A stretch of 64,000 bases of DNA, from assembly GCF_009867135.1 (NCBI RefSeq), contig NZ_CP047226.1, positions 1,302,001-1,366,000 on the forward strand. The letters run 5' to 3'. The first letter of the stretch is position 1, and each line of letters begins with the position of its first letter. Below, in pieces: positions 37,746-47,319 of the stretch. Position numbers and translations under genes: made by a program. The stretch is from Moraxella osloensis (GTDB lineage: Bacteria; Pseudomonadota; Gammaproteobacteria; Pseudomonadales; Moraxellaceae). The notes beneath the pieces are model-generated. The model had not been told where the DNA came from. It saw only the letters and a list, made by a program, of their open reading frames with translations, and ran no database searches.

Positions 37746-38864
37746 ATGTCTGTGAACCAATTTTTTAAAAATATCTATCACGACTTGTATTATGACGTCT
37801 ATAAAGCAGTCGGTGGTTCGCTCGAAGATGAAGCGGTTAATTGGCCGCTGTATCTCTCCAAACTTGCCAGTACAGGCATCAAAATTATGGTGCTGTTGGC
37901 AATTTTGGGCATGGTCTATCGGTTAAGTTTATTGCTCATCAATTCCGCCCGTTTTATCGCCAAAGACAGTAAATACAGCCAATCGTTAAGGCTCATCGCA
38001 CGGTTGATGTGGTTGTTTTCAAGTTTGCTTGCGGTGATGAGTCAGCTTAACTTTGAGCCCGAAACAGTCAAAGCCACTGCCAAAGCCGGTATTTGGTCAG
38101 TGATTTTTTATATGGCGTGGTACAACCTCGGTTATTTGATGCAAAAAATGCTCAAAAATTATGGGCTAAACGCGTCGATTGAACAATTACTGCACAATTT
38201 GTTGTCCATGCTCATCATCGTATTATGGATTGCCTCGGTGATGTCACAGTTTGGTTTTGATATTGTATCTGTGGTCGCAGGTCTTGGGATTGCGGGTATC
38301 GCAGTAGGTTTTGCCGCGCAAGCCACACTCGCCAACTTTATTGCCGGTATCACCATTTTGATTGAGCAGTCGTTTCAAGTCGGGGATTGGGTCAGCATCA
38401 ATGAAAAAGAAGGCAAAGTGGTGCAAATCGCCCTGCGCACTACCCAAATTTTGACCCGTGACAATATCACCGTGATTTTCCCCAATTCAACCGTTGCCTC
38501 AGCCGAAGTCATTAATTTAACTGCCAAAAATCTGATTCGTTTTGATATTGAAGTGCGTATCGCGTTGGAAGCAGATATTGAAAGCGCTCGCGCTATTATT
38601 CTCGATATTTTAGCTAACACCAAAGAGGTATTAGAGCGTCCTGCGCCCACGGCGACAGTGGATAAAATTGGCGATTTTGGGGTATTTTTTATCGTGCGAT
38701 TTTGGGTCAATCCGCCACACGTGTCTCGAATGCCATTTATCAAAGAAAATCTACGCGAACAAATCAAAGTAGCACTAGATGATGCCGGCATTGCCACACC
38801 TTACCCTCATATGCAGCTTTTAATGCCAAGCGAAGCAGCCCCATCGGTAAAAACTTCCCCATAA
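37746..38864 (+). CDS. Mechanosensitive channel of the MscS family
   Basis: 372 residues. Several N-terminal membrane segments precede the pore helix GIAVGFAAQATLANFIAGI (about residues 186-204), the Gly/Ala-packed TM3 of MscS. The beta domain follows (QVGDWVSINEKEGKVVQIALRTTQI) and then an alpha/beta C-terminus. It releases solutes through the inner membrane under hypo-osmotic shock. Longer than E. coli MscS (286 residues) because of extra N-terminal sequence. Monocistronic. Confidence 0.93.
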   Translation: MSVNQFFKNIYHDLYYDVYKAVGGSLEDEAVNWPLYLSKLASTGIKIMVLLAILGMVYRLSLLLINSARFIAKDSKYSQSLRLIARLMWLFSSLLAVMSQLNFEPETVKATAKAGIWSVIFYMAWYNLGYLMQKMLKNYGLNASIEQLLHNLLSMLIIVLWIASVMSQFGFDIVSVVAGLGIAGIAVGFAAQATLANFIAGITILIEQSFQVGDWVSINEKEGKVVQIALRTTQILTRDNITVIFPNSTVASAEVINLTAKNLIRFDIEVRIALEADIESARAIILDILANTKEVLERPAPTATVDKIGDFGVFFIVRFWVNPPHVSRMPFIKENLREQIKVALDDAGIATPYPHMQLLMPSEAAPSVKTSP

Positions 38865-38946
38865 TTTCAGACATTCTGTCATTTGTCCTTTGCTAATCAT
38901 GCTAAAATACGCCATTAATCAACTTTGACTTTTTTTGGCAGTATTT

Positions 38947-41193
38947 ATGACAGACAGCAATACAACGCCCGTTGGGCAAACTTTTCACATTGTAATCACT
39001 TGTGCGGATGGGCTTGAGATTCCCTTGCAAACTGAGCTGGCAAGCTTTGGTATGGATACACAGATTGAGCGCACGGGTCGGCTGATGGCGACATTGACGT
39101 TAGCGCAGATTTATCAAGTTTGTCTATGGTCTCGTGTGGCATCGCGGGTGTTGTTACCACTGGGCAAAAAGAACATCAATCCGGAGTACGATATTGCAGA
39201 TCAGCTCTATACCTTTGCCAAAACTGTCAAATGGACCCAGCTATTTGATTTGGAACAAACCTTTGCGATTCGTTTGACCCTAGATAAGCGCGTACAAGCC
39301 AACCAGCAATTCACCATGCTGCGTGTTAAAGATGCGATTGCTGACCAATTTAACGAGCAGTTCGGTCGTCGCCCCAATGTCGATAAAAACCCCGATTTTG
39401 GCATTGTCGCTACGGTGGGTGACAAACAAGCTGAATTGTATTTAGATTTATCAGGGACCAGTTTGCACCGCCGTGGTTATCGTGCTGCGATGACTGAAGC
39501 GCCACTCAAAGAGAACTTGGCGGCTGCCCTGCTCTATAGCGTGAATTTTCACACCACCCAATTTGATAGTATCGTTGACCCGATGTGCGGCTCAGGCACG
39601 CTGATTATTGAAGCCTTGCTGATGAGCGCAGATTATGCCGTAGGGCTGGATAAAGCCGATAGCCAATTTGGGTTTTATGCATGGCAACATCATGACACTG
39701 CCCTTTGGGAGGGTATGGTGCAAGACGCGCAAACCCGTTTTCATCATCGCCTAGATGCCATGGCAAATGGTGAGATGCCTGCGGTATTTGCTTTTGATAT
39801 GGACTCAGGCGCGGTTCGAGCGACGCACAAAAATTTAATCGCCGCAGGTTTGACGCCTATCATCAACCGTATTACCTTGCAGCAGCGGTCACTGGCGACC
39901 CTTAATTTGGCACTAGAAAAACAAGTCAATGGCTGGGTCAATCCCCTGTTTATCACCAACCCACCGTATGGTGAGCGTCTAGGTGAAGAAGAATTGATTA
40001 AACCCTTGTATCAAGGTTTGGGTAAAAAATTACAAGCCCTATTTGCAGATAGCCCTGCCAAGGTGACTTTGGGTGTCCTCGCTGCCAAAGTTGAACAAGC
40101 CGACGTACTACCCCTTGCCGAGCCAAAAACCCTGCGCTGTCATAATGGTGCTCTTACCGTGTATTTTCGTTATGGTGAACTGTTAAAGAGCAAGGATACA
40201 CCGTTGATTACGCGCTTTGAAAAACGTGAAATCGCCGTAGAAGAAGGTCAAGATTTTATCAATCGACTACAAAAAAATCTTGCCAATCTGCGTAAGCTTG
40301 CTCACAAACAAGCCGTGACCAATCTGCGGGTGTATGATGCCGACTTACCTGACTTTAAAGTGGCGGTGGATGTGTATGGTGAATTTGTGCATGTGCAAGA
40401 ATATGCCGCCCCCAAATCAATCCCGTTAGAGACCGCCAAAAAACGCTTTAATCTAGCGCTGCATGGCGTGCGTGAAGCCTTGCAAGTGAACCGTGAGCAA
40501 GTGTTTATCAAAACCCGCGCCCGCCAATCGGGCAATGAGCAGTATGAGAAAAAAGCCAATTCGGGTAAATTCCATGTGGTCAGTGAGCCAACCGCCAACA
40601 ACCAACGGGCGTATTTTTTGGTGAACTTTAGCGATTATTTGGATACAGGGTTATTTCTTGACCATCGCAGCATCCGAAAAATTATTGCAGAAAACTCACG
40701 CGGTAAAACGGTGCTCAACCTGTTTGCTTATACTTGTACTGCCAGTGTGCATGCGGCATTGGGTGGGGCAAAAGCGGTGACATCGGTGGACTTATCACAA
40801 AACTATCTGGATTGGGGACGCAAAAATTTTGCCCTAAACGGCTTGCCAGATTTGCCAAGCTACCAGTTTATTGCCCAAGATATTTTTGAATGGATTAAAA
40901 GCAATACCGAGCAGTACGATGTGATTTTTATCGATCCGCCGACTTTTTCTAACTCCAAGAAATTTCAAGGTACCTTTGATGTGCAGCGCGACCACCTACC
41001 ACTCATCAACCGTGCCATGAATCGCTTATCCGCTGAAGGCGTGTTGTATTTTTCCAATAACTTTACCAAATTTGTGCTAGATGACGAAATCAACAACCGT
41101 TATCACGTTGAAGAAATGACCAACCAAACCATCGGCTTTGATTTTGATAGTAAACGCCCTATTCACCAGTCGTGGGCGATTCGCCACAAATAA
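38947..41193 (+). CDS. rlmKL: Bifunctional 23S rRNA methyltransferase RlmKL
   Basis: About 748 residues. It methylates G2445 (RlmL half) and G2069 (RlmK half) of 23S rRNA. A THUMP domain lies in the first ~160 residues. The RlmL part holds DPMCGSGTLIIEALL (about residue 210) and the NPPY motif in ITNPPYGERLGEE (about residue 337). The RlmK part holds LNLFAYTCTASVHAALGGA (about residue 590) and IDPPTFSNSKKF. Start chosen at the ATG at 38947; the frame opens at a TTG. An IS605-type element begins eight bases after its stop. Confidence 0.95.
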   Translation: MTDSNTTPVGQTFHIVITCADGLEIPLQTELASFGMDTQIERTGRLMATLTLAQIYQVCLWSRVASRVLLPLGKKNINPEYDIADQLYTFAKTVKWTQLFDLEQTFAIRLTLDKRVQANQQFTMLRVKDAIADQFNEQFGRRPNVDKNPDFGIVATVGDKQAELYLDLSGTSLHRRGYRAAMTEAPLKENLAAALLYSVNFHTTQFDSIVDPMCGSGTLIIEALLMSADYAVGLDKADSQFGFYAWQHHDTALWEGMVQDAQTRFHHRLDAMANGEMPAVFAFDMDSGAVRATHKNLIAAGLTPIINRITLQQRSLATLNLALEKQVNGWVNPLFITNPPYGERLGEEELIKPLYQGLGKKLQALFADSPAKVTLGVLAAKVEQADVLPLAEPKTLRCHNGALTVYFRYGELLKSKDTPLITRFEKREIAVEEGQDFINRLQKNLANLRKLAHKQAVTNLRVYDADLPDFKVAVDVYGEFVHVQEYAAPKSIPLETAKKRFNLALHGVREALQVNREQVFIKTRARQSGNEQYEKKANSGKFHVVSEPTANNQRAYFLVNFSDYLDTGLFLDHRSIRKIIAENSRGKTVLNLFAYTCTASVHAALGGAKAVTSVDLSQNYLDWGRKNFALNGLPDLPSYQFIAQDIFEWIKSNTEQYDVIFIDPPTFSNSKKFQGTFDVQRDHLPLINRAMNRLSAEGVLYFSNNFTKFVLDDEINNRYHVEEMTNQTIGFDFDSKRPIHQSWAIRHK

Positions 41194-41342
41194 TTTGCCA
41201 TTGACTTCCTCCCCTCCCTAAAGTGAGGGGATTCCTTCTACAAGACGGTTAAGCCCAACCGCAAGAATGTTCTTACTGGCGTTAATATCTCTATCATGCC
41301 GTGTGCCACACGTTGCACAAGTCCATTCTCTTATTCGCAAAC
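41185..41342 (-). ncRNA. Candidate omega-RNA scaffold and guide, copy 2
   Basis: Same right-end hairpin as copy 1, ending at 41201. The predicted 16-base guide is TGGCAAATTATTTGTG, drawn from the end of rlmKL on the opposite strand. The upstream limit is arbitrary. Confidence 0.45.
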
Positions 41343-42321
41343 CTGCTCTACCTTTCGGACTACTGGACATATCGCCACAGCACGAGCAAGTTTGGGTAGT
41401 GTATTTCTCATTCACGATTTCAAAACGGCAACCTGCGTTCTCGCATTTGTAGGTCAGTTGTCGCTTGAGTTCAAACCAACCTGCATCGTAAACCGATTTG
41501 GCTAGTTTGCCTTTTTTACTGTTAAATTGGGTAGTTCTAACGTCACCTACCACGATTAGGGCATTGTCTTTGACTAATTGGGTGGTGAATTTGTGTATCA
41601 GGTCTTGCCTTGTGTTTTTGATTTTGGCATGGATAGCCTTGATACGTTTTTTGTTGTTTGAGCGTTGGGCTATAGCTAATTGTTTTGCATATTTTAGCGT
41701 TTGCTTAATGGTTAGCTTGTCACCGTTTGAGGCGGTAGCACTGTCTTTAAGTCCTAAGTCAATACCTACACTACCTGTTCCGCATGATTGTTTGGGATAG
41801 TCTTTAACTGTAATACAGGCATACCAACGGTTACGGCTGTCTTGGACGATTTCTAGTGTGTTGATTTGGTAAAGCGATAGGTTGTAGCTGTCCCATAGAT
41901 CAATGACTAGCTTTTGCCCTTTGGCTAAAGATAGTTGTAAGGTAGATTTTAAGCCCTTTTTACCAGTTTGGTGTGTGGCAATGTGCTTAATGGCGGATTG
42001 TTTGAATGGTAGCCAACCCAGCGATTTACGTTTTGATTTTGGGTTATTGGTTCGCCATGATAGTTTGGCTTTTTTGAATTGTTTTCTAGCTTTGGCGTGG
42101 GTTTCGTTGATGGCTTGAATGGTTTGCGAGTGTAAGCCAACCAGTTCACCGCTACCTTTGGTGTATTCGTTTAGGTCGTAGGCTGAAAAGAACTTGCCAG
42201 TCTTTTGCAGATGCTTGTAACTCAAGTCATTCACATAGTTCCATACGAAATTCACTAAACCGCTTAGGCGGTTAAGCTTTGCTGTGTGTTTATCTCGTAT
42301 GCGTAGCTTGAGTGTTTTCAT
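41218..42321 (-). CDS. tnpB: TnpB RNA-guided nuclease, copy 2
   Basis: 367 residues, close to copy 1 but with scattered changes (for example KHTAKLNRLSGLVN near the start and AIAQRSNNKKRIKAI in the linker). Asp188, Gly259, Glu305, Asp345 and the zinc-finger cysteines are all kept. It is a full-length, probably functional copy. Confidence 0.95.
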   Translation of the reverse strand: MKTLKLRIRDKHTAKLNRLSGLVNFVWNYVNDLSYKHLQKTGKFFSAYDLNEYTKGSGELVGLHSQTIQAINETHAKARKQFKKAKLSWRTNNPKSKRKSLGWLPFKQSAIKHIATHQTGKKGLKSTLQLSLAKGQKLVIDLWDSYNLSLYQINTLEIVQDSRNRWYACITVKDYPKQSCGTGSVGIDLGLKDSATASNGDKLTIKQTLKYAKQLAIAQRSNNKKRIKAIHAKIKNTRQDLIHKFTTQLVKDNALIVVGDVRTTQFNSKKGKLAKSVYDAGWFELKRQLTYKCENAGCRFEIVNEKYTTQTCSCCGDMSSSPKGRAGLRIREWTCATCGTRHDRDINASKNILAVGLNRLVEGIPSL

Positions 42322-42369
42322 AGGTTTAAGTATAATTGGGTTTTTATATTTTACATTTGGTCTAATTAT

Positions 42370-42780
42370 ATGTCAAACGATTTAAGAATTGGTAGGCACG
42401 TTGTTTACAACCTTCATGCGCACTTGGTCTTTGTGGCTAAATACCGCAGAAAAGTATTTACCAAAGAGATTTTAGACGATATGCAAGCCATCTTTGAGGA
42501 AGTTTGTTCAAAGTTTGAGGCGCAACTAGTAGAGTTTGACGGTGAAAGTGACCATGTGCATTTATTGGTGGTTTATCCGCCTAAAGTGGCTATTTCTAGT
42601 TTGGTGAATAGCTTGAAAGGCGTGTCTAGTCGGTTATTGCGTAAAAAAGAATATCCGTCTCTTAAAGAGCAGTTATGGGGGGATGCGTTATGGTCGCCTA
42701 GCTATTTTGCAGGTAGTTGTGGCGGTGCTCCAATTGAAATTATACGCCAGTACATTGAACAGCAAAATACACCGCACTAA
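42370..42780 (+). CDS. tnpA: TnpA, Y1 HUH transposase, copy 2
   Basis: 136 residues with His62/His64 and Tyr128 as in copy 1. Several conservative differences (LHAHLVFVAKYRRKV, DMQAIFEEV) show that copies 1 and 2 have diverged rather than arisen by very recent duplication. Confidence 0.95.
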   Translation: MSNDLRIGRHVVYNLHAHLVFVAKYRRKVFTKEILDDMQAIFEEVCSKFEAQLVEFDGESDHVHLLVVYPPKVAISSLVNSLKGVSSRLLRKKEYPSLKEQLWGDALWSPSYFAGSCGGAPIEIIRQYIEQQNTPH

Positions 42781-42859
42781 ATACCATCTGTGTGTAAGCA
42801 TGATTGCGGAGTTGCCTTATATCCACCGCCTGAAGTCGGTGGTTTTACGGCATCAGAGG

Positions 42860-43236
42860 ATAAAAGTACTAATACCTGTCCCAATGGGTTGCATGATATT
42901 TTTGCTTAGGCTATATTGATTTGATAGTTGGTTACAGCCTACATTATAGGTTATGTGATTTTGGTTAAAGTTTAGCGTGACTTTGCCATTCTGTGTTTGC
43001 AAGTATGAACCATTCCACGTAATCGGGTCTGTGCTATTGATATTGTTAAGCTGCCAATCATAACTCTGTAAAGAATTAGTGGTGGGGTTAGAGCCGATAA
43101 AGATTGGCAACTGCACGTATGGCACTCTTTCACTAGGTGCTGATGGGTTAGTATTCACCGTTTGGCAACCAGTCAGGGCAAGCATGAGCAATGCGCTGGT
43201 TTTAAAGCCGCCTTTAACCACTCGATTGTTTATCAT
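42860..43236 (-). pseudogene. META-domain (HslJ-like) lipoprotein, 3' end lost at the IS605-type copy
   Basis: The remaining ~123 residues have a signal sequence with lipobox (LLMLALTGC) and a partial META domain: YDWQLNNINS, ITWNGSYLQTQNGKVTLNFNQN and VGCNQLSNQYSLS. HslJ-like proteins continue past this point with a second Cys and an acidic end. Here the frame enters the element after GTGISTF and stops. The sequence beyond the element's other end is the rlmKL 3' end, so the missing part has been deleted rather than displaced. It is probably non-functional. Confidence 0.7.
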
Positions 43237-43307
43237 TCTTTATATCCATTATCACGCCATTAATTGAAGTTTAGCCAAATATTTTTGGTTATTCAGCATC
43301 CGTTCTG

Positions 43308-43347
43308 TAAATTTAGTTTAGTACCTTTAAATTTAGTTGAGTATATT
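43308..43347. repeat. 20-bp imperfect tandem duplication
   Basis: TAAATTTAGTTTAGTACCTT is followed by TAAATTTAGTTGAGTATATT. Intergenic between the META-domain remnant and the peroxiredoxin gene. Confidence 0.8.
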
Positions 43348-43364
43348 TAATGGGACAGTTGACA

Positions 43365-43396
43365 TAAAAAAACCCAGTCAGGCGACTAGGTTTTTG
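43365..43396 (-). terminator. Terminator of the 1-Cys peroxiredoxin gene
   Basis: On the minus strand, AAAACCTAGTC and GACTGGGTTTT pair around a four-base loop with one mismatch, and a T run follows. Confidence 0.8.
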
Positions 43397-43418
43397 ATTT
43401 CAAACTTAACATAAACGG

Positions 43419-44057
43419 TTATTTATTCGGTTGTGGCGTGGTGCGCAGATAAGGCTTAATTTCTTTATGACCTTTTGGGAATTTCGCGGCGATTTCTTCA
43501 TTTTTGACGCTTGGCGGGATAATCACATCGTCCCCGTCTTGCCACTCAACTGGCGTTGCAATGCCATAATTATCTGACAATTGCAAGGCATCAATCACCC
43601 GTAAAATTTCATTGAAGTTACGACCTACGGCAGCTGGGTAAGTGAAAGTTAACCGCAGTTTATGCTGTGGATCGATAATGAATACGCTACGAACCGTGTG
43701 CGTGGTTGACGCATTTGGGTGAATCATGTCGTAAGCTTCCGATACTTTTTTATCGGCATCTGCAATGATAGGGAAATTCACCTCGCAGCCTTGGGTTTCT
43801 GAGATATCGCCTGCCCAAGCTTTGTGATCTTCGACGCTATCGACTGATAAAGCAATCGGTTTGACATGGCGTTTTTTGAATTCATCACCCAATGATGCCG
43901 TGCGTCCTAACTCTGTGGTACAAACTGGGGTAAAGTCTGCCGGATGTGAGAATAAAACTACCCAGTTATCACCTTGCCAATCGTAAAAATTGATGTTGCC
44001 TTCGGTGGTTTGTGCGTCAAAATTTGGTGCCGTGTCGCCAATTCGTAATTGTGCCAT
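43419..44057 (-). CDS. 1-Cys peroxiredoxin (Prx6 type)
   Basis: About 212 residues from MAQLRIGDTAPNFDA at 44057, the usual Prx6 length. The longer frame adds 35 residues unlike the family, and AAGGAGT precedes the chosen start. The peroxidatic Cys is in HPADFTPVCTTELGRTA. PIIADADKKVSEAYDMIHP and RSVFIIDPQHKLRLTFTYP are Prx6 signatures. It reduces hydrogen and alkyl peroxides in the cytoplasm; the electron donor is not known here. Monocistronic. Confidence 0.94.
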   Translation of the reverse strand: MAQLRIGDTAPNFDAQTTEGNINFYDWQGDNWVVLFSHPADFTPVCTTELGRTASLGDEFKKRHVKPIALSVDSVEDHKAWAGDISETQGCEVNFPIIADADKKVSEAYDMIHPNASTTHTVRSVFIIDPQHKLRLTFTYPAAVGRNFNEILRVIDALQLSDNYGIATPVEWQDGDDVIIPPSVKNEEIAAKFPKGHKEIKPYLRTTPQPNK

Positions 44058-44236
44058 CGCTGACTCCTTATGATTTGATTTGATTAATAATATGTGGTTA
44101 TTGTTTGATACCGGTCTTTCACACAGACTCAGCAAAATTTTAACAGATTTTAAATTCATCAATAATGACTTTTTGCGAATCTTTGTTTCTAAAAAGTCAT
44201 AAGCGCGCTACGATTGACTGTTTTATAGTGGAGGTT

Positions 44237-45235
44237 TTAATCAAATTCCGCGGTCTTTAAAAACCGCGCGACCACGTTAAACTGTCCAGTGGTGGTATCT
44301 TCTTCATACATGGCTTGGCGAAACGCATTGGAATTGGCAATGCCTGAGGTATACCAAGCAATATGTTTACGAGCGATACGACACCCCGAGTATTCGCCAT
44401 AAAACGCATAAATCTCTTGCAAATGGCTTAATACAATCTCCTTTAACTCATCCATCGTTGGACTGGGCAAGATTTCACTGGTTTTTAGGTAATGCGCAAT
44501 GTCGCGAAAAATCCAAGGCTGCCCTTGCCCTGCCCGCCCAATCATAATGCCATCGGCGCCTGTTTGCTCATATACTTGTTTGGCTTTTTGCGGGCTGTCG
44601 ATATCCCCATTGACAATAACAGGAATAGTGAGAAGATTTTTGACTTCTTTAATTAACTCATAGCGAGCGCTACCCAGATATTTATCTTCCCGCGTGCGTC
44701 CATGTATCGCAATCATGGCGATACCTGCCGCTTCTGCCATTTGTGCGACACGCAAAATATTTTCTTCGCCATTGGCATAGCCTAGACGGGTTTTTAGCGT
44801 GACTGGCACATCCACTGCATTGACCGTGGCATCTAATAGCCGCTTGACTAAGTCTTCATCTTTGAGCAGCGCAGAACCCGCAAGCTTTTTGCAAACTTTT
44901 TTAGCAGGACAACCCATATTGATATCGACAATTTGTGCCCCATTGGCAACTTGATAGCGAGCCGCTTCGGCGATTTTTTCTGGGTCTGAGCCAGCGATTT
45001 GCGCAGAAACGGGCGCGATTTCACCCTCAAAATTGGCACGATACAGCGTTTTGTGATGGGCAAATAAAGTGGCATCAGACGTCATCATCTCTGACACGGC
45101 ATGCCCTGCGCCAAAGGACTTAGCCAACATGCGAAAAGGCTTATCAGTAACGCCTGCCATCGGGGCAACGATGATGCGGTTGGCGATGGTCTGGTCGCCG
45201 ATATTGAGGGGGGTAAGTAATGGATGGTTGGACAT
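44237..45235 (-). CDS. dusB: tRNA-dihydrouridine synthase B
   Basis: 332 residues. FMN enzyme that reduces U17 (DusB specificity) in the tRNA D-loop. TIM-barrel signatures: APMAGVTDKPFRMLAKSFGA, VDINMGCPAKKVCKKLAGSAL with the catalytic Cys, TLKTRLGY and GIMIGRAGQGQPWIF. RIARKHIAWY is in the C-terminal RNA-binding part. In many gammaproteobacteria dusB precedes fis; here an IS605-type element lies upstream and fis is not seen downstream. Confidence 0.95.
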   Translation of the reverse strand: MSNHPLLTPLNIGDQTIANRIIVAPMAGVTDKPFRMLAKSFGAGHAVSEMMTSDATLFAHHKTLYRANFEGEIAPVSAQIAGSDPEKIAEAARYQVANGAQIVDINMGCPAKKVCKKLAGSALLKDEDLVKRLLDATVNAVDVPVTLKTRLGYANGEENILRVAQMAEAAGIAMIAIHGRTREDKYLGSARYELIKEVKNLLTIPVIVNGDIDSPQKAKQVYEQTGADGIMIGRAGQGQPWIFRDIAHYLKTSEILPSPTMDELKEIVLSHLQEIYAFYGEYSGCRIARKHIAWYTSGIANSNAFRQAMYEEDTTTGQFNVVARFLKTAEFD

Positions 45236-45448
45236 AAATAAAAAAGCATGATGCGCTTAAAAATGGGGGAACATTATAACTTTTATTGTCCATGCTTTGG
45301 CGAAAAATTCGCCCATTTAGTGAAATCCCACATTTCGCCTTCTTTTTAAACAATCGGGTGAGTTTTTATCCTCTGTTGCCGTAAAACCACCGACTTCAGG
45401 CGGTGGATATAAGGCAACTCCGCAATCATGCTTACACACAGATGGTAT

Positions 45449-45859
45449 TTAGTGCGGTGTATTTTGCTGTTCAATGTACTGGCGTATAATTTCAATTGGA
45501 GCACCGCCACAACTACCTGCAAAATAACTAGGCGACCACAACGCTTCTCCCCATAACTGCTCTTTAATAGACGGATATTCTTTTTTACGCAATAACCGAC
45601 TAGACACGCCTTTCAAGCTATTCACCAAACTAGAAATAGCCACTTTGGGCGGATAAACCACCAGTAAATGCACATGGTCACTTTCACCGTCAAACTCTAC
45701 TAGTTGCGCCTCAAACTTTGAACAAACTTTCTCAAAGATAACCTGCATGTCGTCTAAAATCTCTTTAGTGAATACTTTTTTGCGGTATTTAGCCACAAAG
45801 ACCAAATGCACATGAAGATTGTAAACAACGTGCCTATCAATTCTTAAATCGCTTGACAT
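45449..45859 (-). CDS. tnpA: TnpA, Y1 HUH transposase, copy 3
   Basis: 136 residues from MSSDLRIDRH. Nearly identical to copy 1 (Asp for Gly at residue 8), with the HUH and Tyr residues intact. Copies 1 and 3 are therefore closer to each other than to copy 2 in tnpA. Confidence 0.95.
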   Translation of the reverse strand: MSSDLRIDRHVVYNLHVHLVFVAKYRKKVFTKEILDDMQVIFEKVCSKFEAQLVEFDGESDHVHLLVVYPPKVAISSLVNSLKGVSSRLLRKKEYPSIKEQLWGEALWSPSYFAGSCGGAPIEIIRQYIEQQNTPH

Positions 45860-45907
45860 ATATTTAGACCAACTATACAATATAAAAATCTAATTATACT
45901 TGAACCC

Positions 45908-47011
45908 ATGAAAACACTCAAGCTACGCATACGAGATAAACACGCAGACCAATTAAACCGCCTAAGCGGTTCGGTCAATTTCGTGTGGAATTATGTCAAT
46001 GATTTGAGTTACAGACACCTACAAAAAACTGGCAAATTCTTTAGGGCTTATGACCTAAACGAATATACCAAAGGTAGCGGTGAGTTACTGGGCTTGCACT
46101 CACAAACTATTCAAGCTATCAGCGAAACCCACACCAAATCGCGTCGCCAATCCAAAAAAGCTAAATTGTCATGGCGAACCAACAACCCAAAATCAAAGCG
46201 TAAAAACTTAGGTTGGCTACCATTCAAACAATCCGCCATTAAGCATATTGCTACCCATACTACAGGCAAAAAAGGCTTAAAATCCACCTTGCAACTAAGC
46301 CTAGCCAAAGGACAAAAGCTAATCATTGATCTATGGGACAGCTACAACCTTAGCTTATATCAAATTAACACCCTTGAGGTCGTCCAAGACAGCCGTAACC
46401 GTTGGTATGCCTGTATCACGGTTAAAGACTATCCCAAACAATCATGTGGTACCGGAAGCGTAGGCATAGATTTAGGCTTAAAAGACAGTGCCACCGCCTC
46501 AAATGGCGATAAACTACAAATCAAGCAAACGCTCAAATATGCCAAAGATTTAGCCATTGCTCAAAGAGCTAAAAACAAACAGCGTGTCAAAGCGATCCAT
46601 GCCAAAATCAAAAACACACGCCAAGACCTAATCCATAAATTCACCACCCAATTAGTTAAGGACAATGCCTTAATCGTGGTGGGTGACGTTAGAACTACCC
46701 AATTTAACAGTAAAAAAGGCAAACTAGCCAAATCGGTATATGATGCAGGTTGGTTTGAATTCAAGCGACAACTGACCTACAAATGCGAGAACGCAGGTTG
46801 CCGTTTTGAAATCGTATCAGAGCGATACACTACCCAAACTTGCTCGTGCTGTGGCGATATGTCCAGTAGCTTGAGCGGTAGAGCAGGTTTGCGAATAAGA
46901 GAATGGACTTGTGCAATGTGTGGCACATGGCATGATAGAGATATTAATGCCAGTCGGAACATTCTTGCGGTCGGGCTTGGCCGTCTGGGAGCAGGAATCC
47001 CCTCACTTTAG
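45908..47011 (+). CDS. tnpB: TnpB RNA-guided nuclease, copy 3
   Basis: 367 residues. Some zinc-finger flanks differ from copies 1 and 2 (SSLSGRAGLRI, CAMCGTWHDRDINASRN), and the end reads GLGRLGAGIPSL. Gly259, Glu305 (IVSERYTTQ) and both Asp are kept. Confidence 0.95.
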   Translation: MKTLKLRIRDKHADQLNRLSGSVNFVWNYVNDLSYRHLQKTGKFFRAYDLNEYTKGSGELLGLHSQTIQAISETHTKSRRQSKKAKLSWRTNNPKSKRKNLGWLPFKQSAIKHIATHTTGKKGLKSTLQLSLAKGQKLIIDLWDSYNLSLYQINTLEVVQDSRNRWYACITVKDYPKQSCGTGSVGIDLGLKDSATASNGDKLQIKQTLKYAKDLAIAQRAKNKQRVKAIHAKIKNTRQDLIHKFTTQLVKDNALIVVGDVRTTQFNSKKGKLAKSVYDAGWFEFKRQLTYKCENAGCRFEIVSERYTTQTCSCCGDMSSSLSGRAGLRIREWTCAMCGTWHDRDINASRNILAVGLGRLGAGIPSL

Positions 47012-47044
47012 GGAGGGGAGGAAGTCAAATCAGTTTTTTACGAT
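46887..47044 (+). ncRNA. Candidate omega-RNA scaffold and guide, copy 3
   Basis: Right end GGAAGTCAA at 47020-47028. The predicted guide is the flanking ATCAGTTTTTTACGAT. The upstream limit is arbitrary. Confidence 0.45.
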
Positions 47045-47136
47045 TTTTTATTTGTTTGTCATATAGACTTAACCCAATAGAAGTTTAATATTCTCATACT
47101 TATCAATTTGTTAGACATAGATATGGGCATAAACAT

Positions 47137-47319
47137 ATGTTAAAACAGCTTAAACTTTGGTATCGGAGCGGTAAGCATGTCAATGGGGAAGTGATTTATC
47201 AGCTGCCCCATTGGTCTGCTAGGGTGGCTCGTCGTACGGTTGATTTTGTTTCGCTTGAATGGAAGTGGTTATTGGCATTCTTATGCCTAATCATGATAAT
47301 TCTTATTATCGCTATTTGA
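47137..47319 (+). CDS. Small single-pass membrane protein
   Basis: 60 residues. The N-terminus is basic and aromatic (LKLWYRSGKHVNGEVIYQLPHW) and the C-terminus is one membrane segment (WLLAFLCLIMIILIIAI). I do not recognise the family. No strong ribosome binding site. Its stop codon TGA lies in a 15-bp tandem duplication. Codon use looks normal, but at this size the call rests on the well-formed membrane helix. Confidence 0.5.
   Translation: MLKQLKLWYRSGKHVNGEVIYQLPHWSARVARRTVDFVSLEWKWLLAFLCLIMIILIIAI

Larger units (their letters stand above)
41201..42859 (-). mobile_element. IS200/IS605-family element, copy 2 (tnpA + tnpB, 1659 bp)
   Basis: Same structure and length as copy 1. The left end at 42859 abuts ATAAA (TTTAT on the minus strand); the right end is at 41201. 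One left-end base differs from the other copies (GGCATCAGAGG, not GGCAACAGAGG). It separates rlmKL from a truncated META-domain lipoprotein gene whose missing end is not found on the other side. Confidence 0.93.
45370..47028 (+). mobile_element. IS200/IS605-family element, copy 3 (tnpA + tnpB, 1659 bp)
   Basis: Opposite orientation to copies 1 and 2. TTTAT at 45365-45369 precedes the left end CCTCTG; the right end is GGAAGTCAA at 47028. Both subterminal hairpins are intact. It is intergenic, between dusB and a small membrane protein gene. Confidence 0.93.

Noticed and set aside
41201-42859. Copy 2 as a clean insertion into the META-domain gene
   Set aside because: The opposite flank carries no remainder of that gene; joining across the element gives rlmKL antisense sequence.
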